Below, piece after piece: positions 23,356-34,308 of a DNA stretch of 64,000 nucleotides. Positions within the stretch are counted from its first letter, which is position 1; each line of letters starts with the position of its first letter. Made by a program: the position numbers and the translations under genes. The notes beneath the pieces were generated by a model. The model saw nothing but the letters and a program-made list of their open reading frames with translations. It was not told where the DNA came from and searched no databases. Source of the DNA: Erythroxylum novogranatense (taxonomy: Eukaryota; Streptophyta; Magnoliopsida; Malpighiales; Erythroxylaceae); assembly GCA_029891385.1 (NCBI GenBank), contig CM057234.1, positions 19,888,350 through 19,952,349 of the forward strand, written 5' to 3'.

Positions 23356-23969
23356 CAGACTCAGAGGCAAGCAAAACAGACGCATACGCTGACAGCTCAT
23401 TAAATCGAACCTCATAATCTGCCACTAACATACGCTTTGTCTCAACTCGAAACTCCTGCATCTTCATCTCTAAATAAACCTTGGGCATGAAGTTATCTCT
23501 CGAATGCCCGCGAAATCATCAAGACAACATACGGGGCTGGTGGGCTGCCGACAGTCTTCCACCAGCGATAAGCGGACCACAAGCAAAGACACTGCATAAT
23601 CGAACCTCTCCTCTGCGTCACATAACTTCATGCCCGCAGGAAATCATCCCAAGACAACATGCAGGGCCTGGTGGAACTGCCCGGAACAGTCTTCCACCAC
23701 TGATAAGCCGGACCCTGAAGCAAAGACACTGCATAATCGAACCTCTCCTCTGCGTCACAATCCATCTGGTCCAGGACTCTCTCAGTCCTCTCTAACCAAC
23801 CCTCAGCCTCAGCAGGGGTGCTGCCATAGAAGTCAACAGCTCCCTGCTTGCACAGTCTATAATACCTCCTCTCCCGTCTCACGGGAACTCTGGGAGGTAG
23901 CTCATCAGAATGAGGCACAAGGGACTCTCTACTAGCTCCCATGGATCCTAGGTCAGTTGGTTGATCCAC
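23356..23969 (-). pseudogene. Tekay gag, N-terminal segment
   Basis: From 23969 the frame shows the Ty3 gag capsid: RRYYRLCKQGAVDFYGSTPA, EAEGWLERTERVLDQMDC, RFDYAVSLLQGPAYQWWKTV. After a duplicated block (23505-23758) it continues as YLEMKMQEF...VADYEVRFNELSAYA to the insertion point. The primer site lies 112 bases upstream. Frame is lost within the duplication. Confidence 0.85.
23505..23758. repeat. Imperfect tandem duplication inside gag
   Basis: Two copies of about 120-128 bp: 23505-23622 and 23631-23758. Differences fall mostly at CAG/CTG (for example CCCGCAGGAAA against CCCGCGAAA). The related gag outside the block is single-copy. This could be a real duplication or an assembly join of two read versions. 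Confidence 0.7.
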
Positions 23970-24080
23970 TTGCTCTCAAAGAACGGATGACCTACAATAA
24001 CAAGAATCTGATCAATTTTTGCTTTTTCTCACTGAAATTTAAGCCTAAAATACACTATGCCCAAAAGATGTCAAACCATG

Positions 24081-24096
24081 CTCTGATACCACCTAA
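24081..24096 (-). other. Primer-binding site of the Tekay-like element
   Basis: The minus strand reads TTAGGTGGTATCAGAG directly after the 5' LTR: an intact initiator tRNA-Met primer site after a short spacer. Confidence 0.85.
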
Positions 24097-24484
24097 TGTA
24101 GCGCCCCCTTACCGTAGGGTACGCACCGGGACGCCCGTGGGACGTTCCGACGAATATCCTACAGCAAGGAAGTGCTACTAACGAAAACGATCACTAAACA
24201 CTCGTATGGCATCAATATAATAAAACCGCATTATACAAATCACTAAAATTTAAAACCACAATAAACTTTCATTTCATAGCATCAATCCAAAATATAGACA
24301 AGTTTATCAGTCCCCTACAGGCTAAATACAATAATCCAAAAAGGGAATTTGATACAAACGTCTATACTAAGATCATCCCAAAAATTGCCCAAGCTGACTG
24401 ACCTGTGTGCCATCGCTTCACTTGATCACGCACTCGCACGACAGGAAAATCTATCACGGGAGCTAGGATCCTACTAACGTTGTC

Positions 24485-26069
24485 CTGAAAAATATATTGC
24501 AATGTTGGGTGAGTTTACGAACTCAATGAGAAACCATCATCGATGGTTCACCCAATTCATGCATATACACATAATATATCACATAGTACACTTTAATGCA
24601 TTTTAGAACACTGTACACAATTTACGCATTTATACGATAACATAGCTCAGACATGTCACTTCACCATTGGCACATATCACACGCATTCTCAATTTCACTA
24701 CACATTCAGATGCACAAAGTATGCAAATTCTCATTTTATGTAATTGTTGTGACTGAGCGTTAACACTATCCCGATTCGGGCACTTTTCACAATGATCACA
24801 TTTTTGGCAAGTAGGAGAGCCCTTAGGGTATGCACTACTGCCCGCTCACATTAGGGATAGGAGAGCCCTCTAGGTATGCACTATTCCCTTTTTGGCCTTA
24901 GGCCCATTCACTGATAATCGAGCTTAAAGCTCTGCTCACTAAATGCTTCAGTCACAACTATTTAGTTACCACTTATAATCATGCCTAGTATGCACTAACA
25001 CTTGCACAGTCACTAGCACATATATATATATCACTTCACTCGCTTGTCACAATCAGAACACTTACTCATAATTCTGTACACTGATTCACATTTGTATCAC
25101 TCACGTTGGCAACTAATTCACACATTCACAGCATATATTAGTACACAAAGATCGAGGAACCAACTAGGTTACTCACCTGTAACATCCGAGCTACTTCCTG
25201 GAAGTCCCAGCGATATCCGTGGACTGTCGATCCAACGGTGCCTCTATAACAATTCAAACGAATTATCATCACTAGATGCTCAATCAATTGAATTCACTAA
25301 TGCACATGTCTTAATTTGAAATTATATAATGCATGATCATGATTTTCCAGCGCTCCAACCCAAATCCGCTATCTCTCGCTTCATAACCAAAAATTCACTA
25401 TTCACTAAGTCAATAGCATCCATCGATTTCTCAAATCCCTCATTTAAAACTCTAATTATACTCCCATTAGTCAAAACATAACTCTTAGGTTGCATTTGAA
25501 ACTATAATGGACTCTCTTTCGATAATTACGATCTCTCTAATTAAAATTCGAGCTCTCAATCTCTACCACAATTATAGACCTCTTTCTCTAGTTCATAACG
25601 AATCCAAAATTACCTCAACTGGAGGTCTACACCAAAAGATATACCCTAAAAACCAAAGCACATCCATATAAAATTTTGTCCCTCATGGCAGCTTCTTGTC
25701 TCTCGCCATGGCAAGACGGAGGGACGCTTCATTATGACGATGGAACCATTCGCCGCGGCGAACACCTCTCTTCTCCTCGCCGCGACGCCTACCACTTGAC
25801 TCGCCGCGGCGTCTAAATCCATTCGCTCGCTGCGACGTCTCATTCGGCTCGCCGCGGCGAGCACACCCTTTTCTCACCGCGGTGTGGCCCTTTTTCAGAC
25901 GTCGCGACGTGCGACCCAACTTCTTCTTCTCCGATTCGTTTTTCCGCCATTTTCAACCATTCTCTCTCTATACTAGCATTAAACACACTCATCTACTCAC
26001 ATCTAACACATTAAACACCATAAATGCAACAACCCATAATAAATAATAACATTTAACATAATAACTTAC
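24485..26069 (-). other. Predicted two-intron leader within the 5' LTR
   Basis: Intron 1 would be 26069-25244 (826 nt) and intron 2 25176-24485 (692 nt), separated by a 67-nt exon (25243-25177). All four sites are GT-AG, and the middle donor CAG|GTGAGT is a perfect consensus. Equivalent sites occur at 29741/31792 and 31860/32492 in the LTR at 28913-32857, and at 16617/14524 and 14460/13595 in the LTR at 13234-17480. Splicing is inferred from sequence only. Confidence 0.55.
24505..24555 (-). other. 51-nt foldable motif (three-way junction)
   Basis: Outer arms TTGGGTGA and TCACCCAA enclose two hairpins: AACCATC/GATGGTT, and a GAGTT/AACTC stem. It lies about 20 nt before the predicted splice acceptor in sense. 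The same 51-nt layout is at 1972-2022, 13615-13665 and 32422-32472. Confidence 0.6.
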
Positions 26070-26881
26070 CAAATCGAAGAATCGAACGGAACCCTAAAAA
26101 TCTTCAGAAATTCTCAATCCTCTAACACCAACGATGAGCCTCCAACTCCAAGCTAGACATCAACAACTCAAATGATCCAGCAGATCTTTAGCCACAATAG
26201 AAGGGAAACCAACGAAAATCTCCAAGGGGGAAAGGGGAAGATCGACGACGGAGAGCAAAAGGAGAAGAAGAAGAAAATTGCTTAACTCCCAAAATTCAAA
26301 ACCTTATAACTATATATATATATTTGGCTGAGTTAAACCTCTAGCTCATAGTCCTCAATTTCTTTCAATTTCAGTATCTAATTTCAATGGCTCATCACAA
26401 TAATTCCTAAACTCACAAATCTAATTTTTCCAAGCCATTTACCACTCACTTTCGGAACCGGAATCTAAATCATCAGTCTCTAGGTCGTTTTCCCAGTCCG
26501 GACACATAACTTTAAAAATTCTGAAAAATTTCCTATAATTCCTCAAAAATATAAAACACTCAATCCCAAACTCAAATCTAAATTTCCAATTCCACAAATT
26601 CAATTCTCACTCTAACTCAACTATTCCACTCAAATTATCCCTAATTTCACTTTAAATCAAATCTAACTCAACTATCTCAAAATTCACAATTCAACTCATA
26701 ATCACAATTTAAATGCTGGAACCATCATGAATGCATGTCACTATGTATGCATGTGCAATTTACTCAATTATCACTGATGCAGAGGCAAAAATGCAAGTGC
26801 AGTTCAATTATGAATGCACCCCACTAACCCATCCAAATTACGGATATGACCTTCACATCGGTAACGGGATGTTACATTCAT

Positions 26882-27814
26882 AGCATGTGATGGATGTTTT
26901 CTCGTTTTTCCCTTCATCGTTGCTATTCATCTTGAAGTAGGATTCTTTATTTCATTTAGCCTTTTTCTTCCACATGCGTCTGATCTTTCTTGAGATAAAG
27001 GATAGTTCATCATCATACTCGCTTGAAGTATAATATTAGTTACTGGAATTATCATCCTTGACTGCCTCAATCTTCAGCGCTTTTGACGATGAGCTTTTCT
27101 TCCTTTGATTCTTCTGATTCTTCTGTCCAGCCTTCAATGCTATGGATTTGTCTCGTCTGGGCTTATCTTCAACATCGAGTTCAACTTCATGTATTTTTAG
27201 AGATCCAAGTAATTCATCAAGATTTAATACGCTTAAATCCTTGGCTCTTGTATGACTGTAACTTTTGGTCTCCATCTCTTCGGTAGGCTTCTTAAGATCT
27301 TTCTAACATGATCTTGATTTTCGTACGTTCTACCGAGAGCTTTAAGTCCATTGTTGATAGTTTGAAATCTTCCAAACATTTGATCGATTGACTCTTCGTC
27401 CTTCATTTTGAACAGATCATATTGGTGTACAAGAATGCTTATCTTGGACTCTTTTACTTGATTTGTGCCTTCATGTGCGATGGATAACGTATCCCACATC
27501 TCCTTCGCAGTATCGCATCCGTGAAATTTATCATACTCACTTCTGTTTAGGGCACAGCTCAAGAAGAACTTGGCCCTTGAATTCAGCTAGAATCTTACTT
27601 TATGTTCTGCAGACCATCTGATTCGTGGAATGGCATTTCCTTCTTCATCTACCGGTGTGTAAGGTCCATTTTCTATTATCTCCCAAAGATCGATATGAGT
27701 AGATTCAATGAAGAGTCGCATCCTGTCTTTCCAGTAATGATAGTCTTCTCCATTGAACGCCAGATGTCTAGTTACCGAGGCACCTTCAGTTATGTATACG
27801 TGTGACTCTGCCAT
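26882..27814 (-). pseudogene. Copia gag, N-terminal and capsid part
   Basis: From ATG at 27814: a Sirevirus/UBN2-type gag with NGEDYHYWKDRMRLFIEST, DLWEIIENGPY, then after a break CDTAKEMWDTLSIAHEGTNQ, QYDLFKMKDEESIDQMFGRF and ILRSLPKRWRPKVT. A further shift near 27270 leads to LDELLGSLKIHEVEL and a lysine-rich linker toward the zinc knuckle, which is split by the Tekay insertion. Stop and shift positions (about 27565 and 27270) show it is dead. The primer site and LTR lie just upstream. Confidence 0.85.
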
Positions 27815-27858
27815 GGATCTTTATCCACATTTTGTTATGGTGTTTCTTGGACCCTAAG

Positions 27859-27871
27859 CTTTGATACCAAT
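27859..27871 (-). other. Primer-binding site of the copia element
   Basis: The minus strand reads AATTGGTATCAAAG next to the LTR end, a one-base variant of the initiator tRNA-Met primer site. It lies 45 bases upstream of the gag ATG. Confidence 0.75.
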
Positions 27872-28794
27872 TGAAGTGAATCACAAGTTAGTATACCATA
27901 TACAAAATGCACAAAAGGGGGGTTGAATTATGTATTCAGATTTTTTAATACAATCCCCTTTTTAAAAAATTTTGCTTTCTCAAAACGATTGACAAACAAT
28001 ATTAAAAAGTATTTAAGTTAGCAATAGAAACAGGAGTTAACAGTTGAGAGAGAATCGACATAGTAATTTTATACTGGTTCACCCCAAACCGTGAGCTACG
28101 TCCAGTCCTCAGAATCCCTTCTGAGATTTCACTATACTTTACAACAGCACAAGTATTCTTTTCACCGAGCCTCTTCAGGTCTCGTACAATAAGTATTCTT
28201 TTTCTTAGCCTCTTCAGGCTCTCAGATATTCTTCTTTCTTACAGAAAGATATTGCGAGCTTTATTACAAAAAATATAGCTCTCATGTTTTCGCACAAATA
28301 CAGTGTTTAGCTTTTGAATATCACTAAGAAGAAAAATCACTAACTCTTTCAGTCTTTGACTTCAACTTATATTTATAGTCTTCGTCTTTAACTGCTTCTT
28401 GATAACTGCTTCTTTCTTCTTGATTCTTGATCTTTAAAGAAACGGTTAATCAGTTGAGTTCAGTAACTAACTCAAACTGATTTGATTCTACGTCTACGAC
28501 TCCTTCGTCTCATTTTTGCTTCGCTTCGCTTCCGTCTCATATTGCTTTAGCTTCCATCTCATTTTGCTTTAGCTTCCATCTCATTTTGCTTTAGCTTCCG
28601 TCTCATTTTTACTTCTTCCGTCTCTTTTTTTGACTTCCATCTCATTTTTACTTTTTTCGTCTCAATTTTGACTTCCGTCTTATTTTTGTTTTTGCTTCCG
28701 TCTCACATTGCTTTTTCTTCCGTCTCATTTTGCTTTAGCTTCATCATTATTTGATTTTCATCAAAATTAATCGTAAAGCCAATTTGACTTAACA
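27872..28794 (-). repeat. 5' LTR of the Sirevirus-like copia element
   Basis: A 923-bp LTR, sense TGTTAAGTCAAATTGGC to CACTTCA. It has TATAAAT at 28370-28378 (minus), a tandem repeat at about 28500-28745, and the conserved copia block with a TATACTGGTTCA core at 28068-28079. Outside it at 28795 the older Ty3 pol resumes. The 3' LTR lies beyond the left edge of the window. Confidence 0.75.
28500..28745. repeat. 22-23-bp tandem repeat in the copia LTR
   Basis: About ten diverged copies of a unit with CTTCCGTCTCATTTTGCTTT at its core, some shortened. Similar CCGTCTSATTTT words open the unrelated long LTR at 1-110. Confidence 0.75.
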
Positions 28795-28912
28795 AGTGCC
28801 TCCACATTCATTTTGTTCAAGAGGCTCTTCTTTTTATTTAACACTTTAGTAACTCAATTTGTCAAGCCAGACTTATATTTCATAACAAAAGTGAAATGTT
28901 CTAGGTATGTAA
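28795..28912 (-). pseudogene. Short-LTR Ty3 pol, RNase H tail
   Basis: The minus strand reads YLEHFTFVMKYKSGLTN, then a stop and a decayed ADALSRR-like region. It continues the RNase H that ends at 32863, across the solo LTR. Its lower end is the copia LTR junction; the rest of this pol is outside the window. Confidence 0.75.
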
Positions 28913-29740
28913 TGTAACATCTCATCTCCCATAGGAGGGTTTATTGGTAATTTGGGACGGGTTAGGAGAATTGGATTATATCTCGGCATGCTCATACAAC
29001 ATATAGCCTCTATAACTGATGATTGTTTTGCAATTGCACATGGTATACATGCATTCATGATATTTCCCGGCTTAGGTTTCAAATTGAGATTCTTTGTGAA
29101 ATTTATGGGATAATTGTATTTGAAAAATTATTCTGAATACGCCATAAATTGTTTTATATTTTTAGAAATTTATGGGAATTATTCTGAAATTTTTCGGGGT
29201 TCTTGCCCGGACCGAAAAATTCCAACCGACTGAGTGAGTGAGTTGTTTTGTACCGAACAGGATTGCCTAATGGCATAAGATTAGTGGATAAATGAGGTTA
29301 GGATAATATTCTAGTGCCATGATTAGAGATTAATTGGAATTAGTACTAAATTAATTTGGATTAGGATAAATTATATTTTATTATACTTAAAGCCAAGTGT
29401 CCCATTTCATTAATTAGTTTTGTCTTATTTCTCCCTCCCATACGACCTTCTCCTTGTTTCTTTTAACATTTGAATCACTTAAAAGGCCAATTCTCCTTGC
29501 ATCATCCAAACTTGCTTCTTCTCCTTGGTGTGCTTCTACTCCATTGAATTTCCCTTATTCTCATTCCATACAAGACAAGAAGGATCTCCTTGGTTTCTTG
29601 CTTGCTTCTCTCCACACATAGACCAAGCTAAATCCTTGAGAAGATGATGATATGCATGGTTGTTGTGATAGCCATAGGTTTTGGGAAAGGTTGAGAGGTG
29701 TGTGTGAACTTGGAGAATTGATAGCTTGAACTTGTTTAAG

Positions 29741-32492
29741 GTGAGTATTGATGTTTGTTTTTATGTTTTTGGTAGTTAGAAGCATGCATGGAGATCCTTT
29801 ATACATTTACTTGATCATCATAGTAGAAGGTTTGAATGGGTTTAAATGTATACTTGGTTATGGATGAATGAAAGACTATAGTTTCCTTGATTTTGGCTTG
29901 GTTTGGATTGAGTTTGTAAGGTTAGATGAATGGAAAACTTAGGAAGATAATTTGTGTTAGTGCTGCCAACTTTTGTATAATCATGCAAGTATATGTTGTG
30001 ATGAATTTGTGGTAGAATTAGAGGTATAATTGGATGCTTAGGGATGTATTATTGATATTAGAAGTGATAGGAGTTAGGGTAATGTTGAAATCTGGAAAAT
30101 TGGTGTTTGACCTATTGGAATGTTTTGATCATGACTTATTGTGTAGGTGTGCAAATGAGGTGAAGTTTGTGCCCAATTAAACTTTGGGATGTTGGATACA
30201 ACTTTGTGTGAAATAGGTGTTGTTAAATTGTAATGCTAGAAGGGCGAAATTTTGCATGGAAAGTTACTATTTTATTGCCTGTGAACAGTACCCACAGTTA
30301 TGACCTGATTACTTTGTTGATTTTTCTAAATTAATTGGTATGGAACTAGGAAAAATGGTCTGTATGAAAGTTGAGGCATATTGAGTTAGCTTTCCATTTC
30401 CACTGATCTTGCTAATTTTCGAGTTGTATATTAGGAGATATGAACTGATATCTATTGATTGGTTTTATGCTTTTTGAAGAAACCTAATCAAAGTGTTGAT
30501 TTTGTGAGCTTTCTGCTTGGGAGCAATTTTAGAAATTTTTGTGGACTGAATTGGTGTGAGTGATCTTCTGAAAAGTTGTAGAGGAAGAAATTATCTTGAA
30601 AATAATTTATGGTGTGTAATTTTTAGAGGTCAGAGTTGGGAGTTATGATTTTACAAAAACTGACCCTGCATTAGGTTGTGAATTGCTGATAATGGCAGTA
30701 ACTTGCATAATAGATTTGAACTTGTTAGAAATCGAATTGGAGTTTTAGTTCTTCATGAAACTTGAAGTTGGTGATCTTATCTTTTCAGGGGTATAAGGTA
30801 GTGAATTTGGTGACATTTGTGCTAAGAGAATTACTGGTTGGAAAATTACTGTCCAGATTGGGAAAATTCTGAGGATTGATGCTTTGGTGAATTGTTTGAC
30901 ATTGTTAGCAAGTGAATTTGATTTTGAGTTGTTCCTGAAAGTTGTAGATAACATTGTGAACTTTCTGAGCATATTTATTGTGTTATTTGTTACTGAGGAA
31001 ATGAGTAGTTACTGAATTTGCAATGTACTGCCCTGTTTTGATAGGTTTTGAGTGGGCAGTAGGTTTGGATGGATTTTTGATACCCTTAGGGGTGAAATTG
31101 ATTTTTATGGTCTTCATGAGAATGGTAGAACTTTTCATGATCTTTCCAACAAGCTATGGTTTGTATTTTTTTGATTTGTGTGCAAAAAGTTATGGGTATT
31201 GGAAATTCGGTTTGGATATAGAAAAAAAAGAGAAGGAAGTTGAACCTCGCCACATCACCAGGGCGACGCCTCGCCCCAGCGAGGCGAGGTCGGATAGCCT
31301 GGTCACTAGGGCGACGCCTCGCCCTAGTGACGAGGTGAGGCAAGTCGGCCTCGCTAGGGCACGCCTCGCCCCAGCGAGGCAGGTGCAGATATATATAGAT
31401 TTTTTTATTTTTAAGTGACCTAATTGTTTCTTTTGTCAATTTCTTTTCCGTCCGACGTCCGATTGACCTGATTCTTGAGGCATCGGATTCGTAGAACATT
31501 TAATTTCATTTTGTGAGAAATTGGAAATTTTTGGACGGGAAATTGACGTAGCCCCGGGTAACGGAGTGTTTAATCACTGTTTTGTTTAATTGGGGGCCTA
31601 TAGAGGTCCGAATTGCGCACCGTCAGCGCCAATAGGTTTCTAATTTTTAGACGGATTTTATTATGAGAAAATTTTGGATTAGGGCCGAGAATGCCATGAA
31701 CATGCATTATACACGTTTTACTTATTCCATGTGCATTGTTTGATATTTTTAACTATTCAGTTGGTAATGTTTACTTATTTTAATTGTTATAGAGGCTCAG
31801 TTGGAACGTCATCCCACGGACGTTGCGAGACTTCTCGGCATTGCTTCGGAAGTTATTAGGTGAGTAACCTAGATGGTTCCTCGGTTAGTAAGTGTTTTAA
31901 TTACGCACTTAGAACCACATGGAGAATAATGGTGGGAAAATTGTGTTTGTTTGTGCCTGGATTGCGGACCGGAGGTCCGATGAATTAGAGAATTCTGACA
32001 TAGAAGTGTCATATGTGATTTTCTTGCGATTACCTGTACGAGACTTATGTGTATATGTTGAATTGGGATCTGATATGATGTTGGTGTTGTGTTATTTGGA
32101 CATATGCACTTCATGCATAATTGCATGATCAGTAATTGGTAGTTATGACCAGAGCAGCCAACGAGAGCTTAAAGCTCAACGTGATTGGGCCTTGAGCCCA
32201 CAGTGATTCAAAGCCTATGGCTCACCGTTTAATGCGCCCTTAATGGGACAGTTTCAGGCGCTCAGTCACAACAACGTAATAAATTGGAAAAGCGTCTCAT
32301 ACACATTTCATGTGCATTTGAATTGGTTCTTTGGATTGTTATGAAAATTATGTGGTACTACTAAATGTGATTTGGTGAGATAATTGTGCGTATCTGTGTT
32401 ATGTATGTGTATATGCATGAATTGGGTGAACCATCGATGATGGTTCCTCTTTGAGTTCATAAACTCACCCAAAATTGCAAATTATTTTTCAG
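29741..32492 (+). other. Predicted two-intron leader in the solo LTR
   Basis: Intron 1 would be 29741-31792 (2052 nt, acceptor TTGTTATAG) and intron 2 31860-32492 (633 nt, with a CTCAC branch-like word about 25 nt before the acceptor). The 67-nt middle exon has the same length as in the Tekay-like 5' LTR and similar edges (AGGC at the start, AG at the end), with partial similarity between. Confidence 0.55.
31245..31385. repeat. CpG-rich palindromic island in the solo LTR
   Basis: Repeated GCGACGCCTCGCCC and CAGCGAGGC words form palindromes, in the same relative place as in the other two Tekay-like LTR families. It lies inside predicted intron 1. Confidence 0.75.
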
Positions 32493-32862
32493 GACCGAGA
32501 GAGTAGACTTATAGCTCCAGAGGGACTTTTCCTGCCGTGTAGATTGAGTTGGCAAGAGAAGTCATGGCACACAGGTCGGTCAGCTGGCACTTTTTCAGGG
32601 ATGACCTAGCTAGCCTTTTTGTTTGATTTTCTTTTGGAGTAATGTACAGAACATACCACTTGTGTAAATTTACTGCTTTGAGGTTATGAAATGAGAATTT
32701 ATGGTTTCAAAAATTAGTAGATTTCATATTAATTCTTTATGATTTTGATGCCATGTGGAGTGTTAGTGGTTGTTCGTAGTGCACCCTTATCGTAGGGTGT
32801 GTGTCGGAATGACCTACGGGCGTCCCGATACATATCCTATGGTATGGGGGTGCTACATGTAA

Positions 32863-33750
32863 CCCACGAGGCATGCCTAGTAGAAACTTTGTCTTGGCTA
32901 TGAAAATGTTCCAATGCCTCATGAACAATGTGTAAAATAAATTCCTTGTGTAACAAGTAATGTCTCCAATGCTCAACAGCTTGAACCACATCATAGAATT
33001 CTACGTTATAAGTACTATATCTCAACTTCATATTAGATGACTTCTTACTGAAGTATGCAACTAGTCTATTGTTCTGACTCAAGACTGCTCCAATGCCCAC
33101 CTTAGATGCATTAGAATGTAACTCGAAAGGTTGGTGGGAATCAGGCAACACTAAAATCAAAGTTGTAGGAAGGCGTTGTTTGACCAGTTCGAATGCCTCC
33201 TTTGTTTCATCAATCTAGGAAAATTTTTCCCCCTTCATCTAGTTAGTGATAGGCATCATAATGGTACTGAAATGTGGAGTAAAATGCTTATAGAAAGACG
33301 TCAACCCATGAAAGCTGCAAACTTCTATAATGGTATTAGGTCTAGGAAAATTTTGAATTGTTTTAGCCTTGGAATCGTCAACTTGCAAGTTATCTCCAAA
33401 AATAACATAACTAAGGAAAAGGACCTTGGATGCCATGAAAGAGCACTTCTTTATGGCTGAATAAAACTTCTCCTTGCAAAAAATACTAAGAACATCTTGC
33501 AAGTGCTGAAGATGCTCTTCTAGGTTAGCACTATAGATCAATATATCGTTAAAGTACACTACAACACACTTGCCAATGAATGGCCTTAAAATTTGATTCA
33601 TCACCCTCATAAAGTTACTAGGTATGTTTGACAGGCTAAACGACATCACTAACAACTCATCCTGGAATTCATTGATCAATGATGCCATTAAATTTAATAT
33701 TGCAACATCTTCAACTACATCCTTACTACTAACACATACACGAGCTCGAC
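32863..33750 (-). pseudogene. Short-LTR Ty3 reverse transcriptase and RNase H
   Basis: From 33688 downward: RT palm with [20 protein letters not shown], then [20 protein letters not shown]. The catalytic YFDD/YIDD box reads YFND, so the first catalytic aspartate is lost. The thumb/connection ([20 protein letters not shown]) and RNase H (HSNASKVGIGAVLSQNNRLV, then AVEHWRHYLLHKEF) follow with a frame break near 33230. The N-terminal third of RT is missing or decayed. Confidence 0.85.
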
Positions 33751-33753
33751 GTC

Positions 33754-34308
33754 CTACAATTTTTTTTCAAACATGGCCCAAGACAACAAAGCAACATTGT
33801 CTTTCATTAACTTATTTTCGACACGGTCCTTAGAGGGCACTAACACAATTTTCATTTCTTTAAACATGAAACTACAACTATTGACTCTACCATCCTGTGT
33901 AACTCCTCTATCAAATTGCCACAAACATCCCAACAACAAATGACACGCATCCATAAAAACAATACACCATACAGAATCCTTATACTTAGAACCAATGGAA
34001 GAAGTAATTAGAGCTCATTTAGAAATTGTTACTTCACCACCTTTTTTTAGCTAAGCTGGTTTGTAAGGTTTCAGGTGTTGCTCCATCTTAATACCCAGTT
34101 TTTGCACTGGTTCAACTGACACAATATTTTCAAAATTATTGACATCAATTATAAATTTGTAGACCTTTATTAAGACAGTACAGGTAGACTAGAAGATATT
34201 ATTTTGCAACCATTCATCATCAACAATTACTCTTAGGGTCACACAAGATCTTCGAACAACCAATGCAGTACCCACATCTCTAGTCACAATCTCCTCATTA
34301 ACTACATT
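33754..34308 (-). pseudogene. Short-LTR Ty3 protease and linker
   Basis: Linker motif MDACHLLLGCLWQFDRGVT with VKIVLVPS-like text, preceded upstream by TLRVIVDDEWLQNNIF, STCTVLIKVYKFIID and NIVSVEPVQKLGIKMEQH. The protease active site, normally DSG, reads DVN, so it is inactive. A TAG at about 34184 sits at an expected Gln. Gag would continue upstream but is displaced to 44069 by the LTR array. Confidence 0.75.

Larger units (their letters stand above)
1564..26876 (-). mobile_element. Tekay/Del-like Ty3 chromovirus, nested and decayed
   Basis: A 25.3-kb element bounded by LTRs of 2743 and 2780 bp that begin TG and end CA, with a perfect 5-bp TSD ttcat at 1559-1563 and 26877-26881. Order on the minus strand: 5' LTR, primer-binding site for initiator tRNA-Met, gag, protease, RT, RNase H, integrase, chromodomain-like tail, purine tract, 3' LTR. 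About 15 kb of the length is later insertions (8032-12482 and 12785-23350). The LTRs look only a few percent apart outside the GC-rich island, so insertion was fairly recent, yet the coding part is broken by stops and shifts. Clade assignment rests on LTR length, primer site and the integrase tail, and is inferred. Confidence 0.9.
24097..26876 (-). repeat. 5' LTR of the Tekay-like element
   Basis: A 2780-bp LTR with TATA at 26311-26322, donor-like TTTG|GTAAGTTATT at 26070/26069, CpG island at about 25745-25915, middle exon 25177-25243 (67 nt) bounded by GTTATAG and ACAG|GTGAGT, 51-nt fold 24505-24555, and acceptor ATTTTTCAG ending at 24485. It looks like the better-preserved copy for splice signals. 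It ends at the TSD ttcat. Confidence 0.9.
28913..32857 (+). mobile_element. Solo Tekay-like LTR (3.9 kb)
   Basis: It runs from TGTAACATCTC to GGGGGTGCTACA with a perfect TSD tgtaa (28908-28912 and 32858-32862). The host RNase H frame reads across the empty site. In sense order: first donor TTTAAG|GTGAGT at 29740/29741, long AT-rich segment, CpG island 31245-31385, phrase block at about 31440-31490, 67-nt middle exon 31793-31859, donor ATTAG|GTGAGT, 51-nt fold 32422-32472, acceptor TTTTTCAG ending at 32492. No coding domain is seen; a 131-codon frame at 31023-31418 runs into the island and is not a gene. Confidence 0.9.

Noticed and set aside
24081..24096. tRNA gene fragments at the TGGTATCAGAGC sites
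   Set aside because: Only the 12-base primer complement is present next to LTR ends; no cloverleaf or promoter boxes follow.
31023..31418. 131-codon plus-strand frame
   Set aside because: It lies inside the solo LTR in predicted intron 1, ends in the CpG island, and has no homologous frame in sister LTRs.
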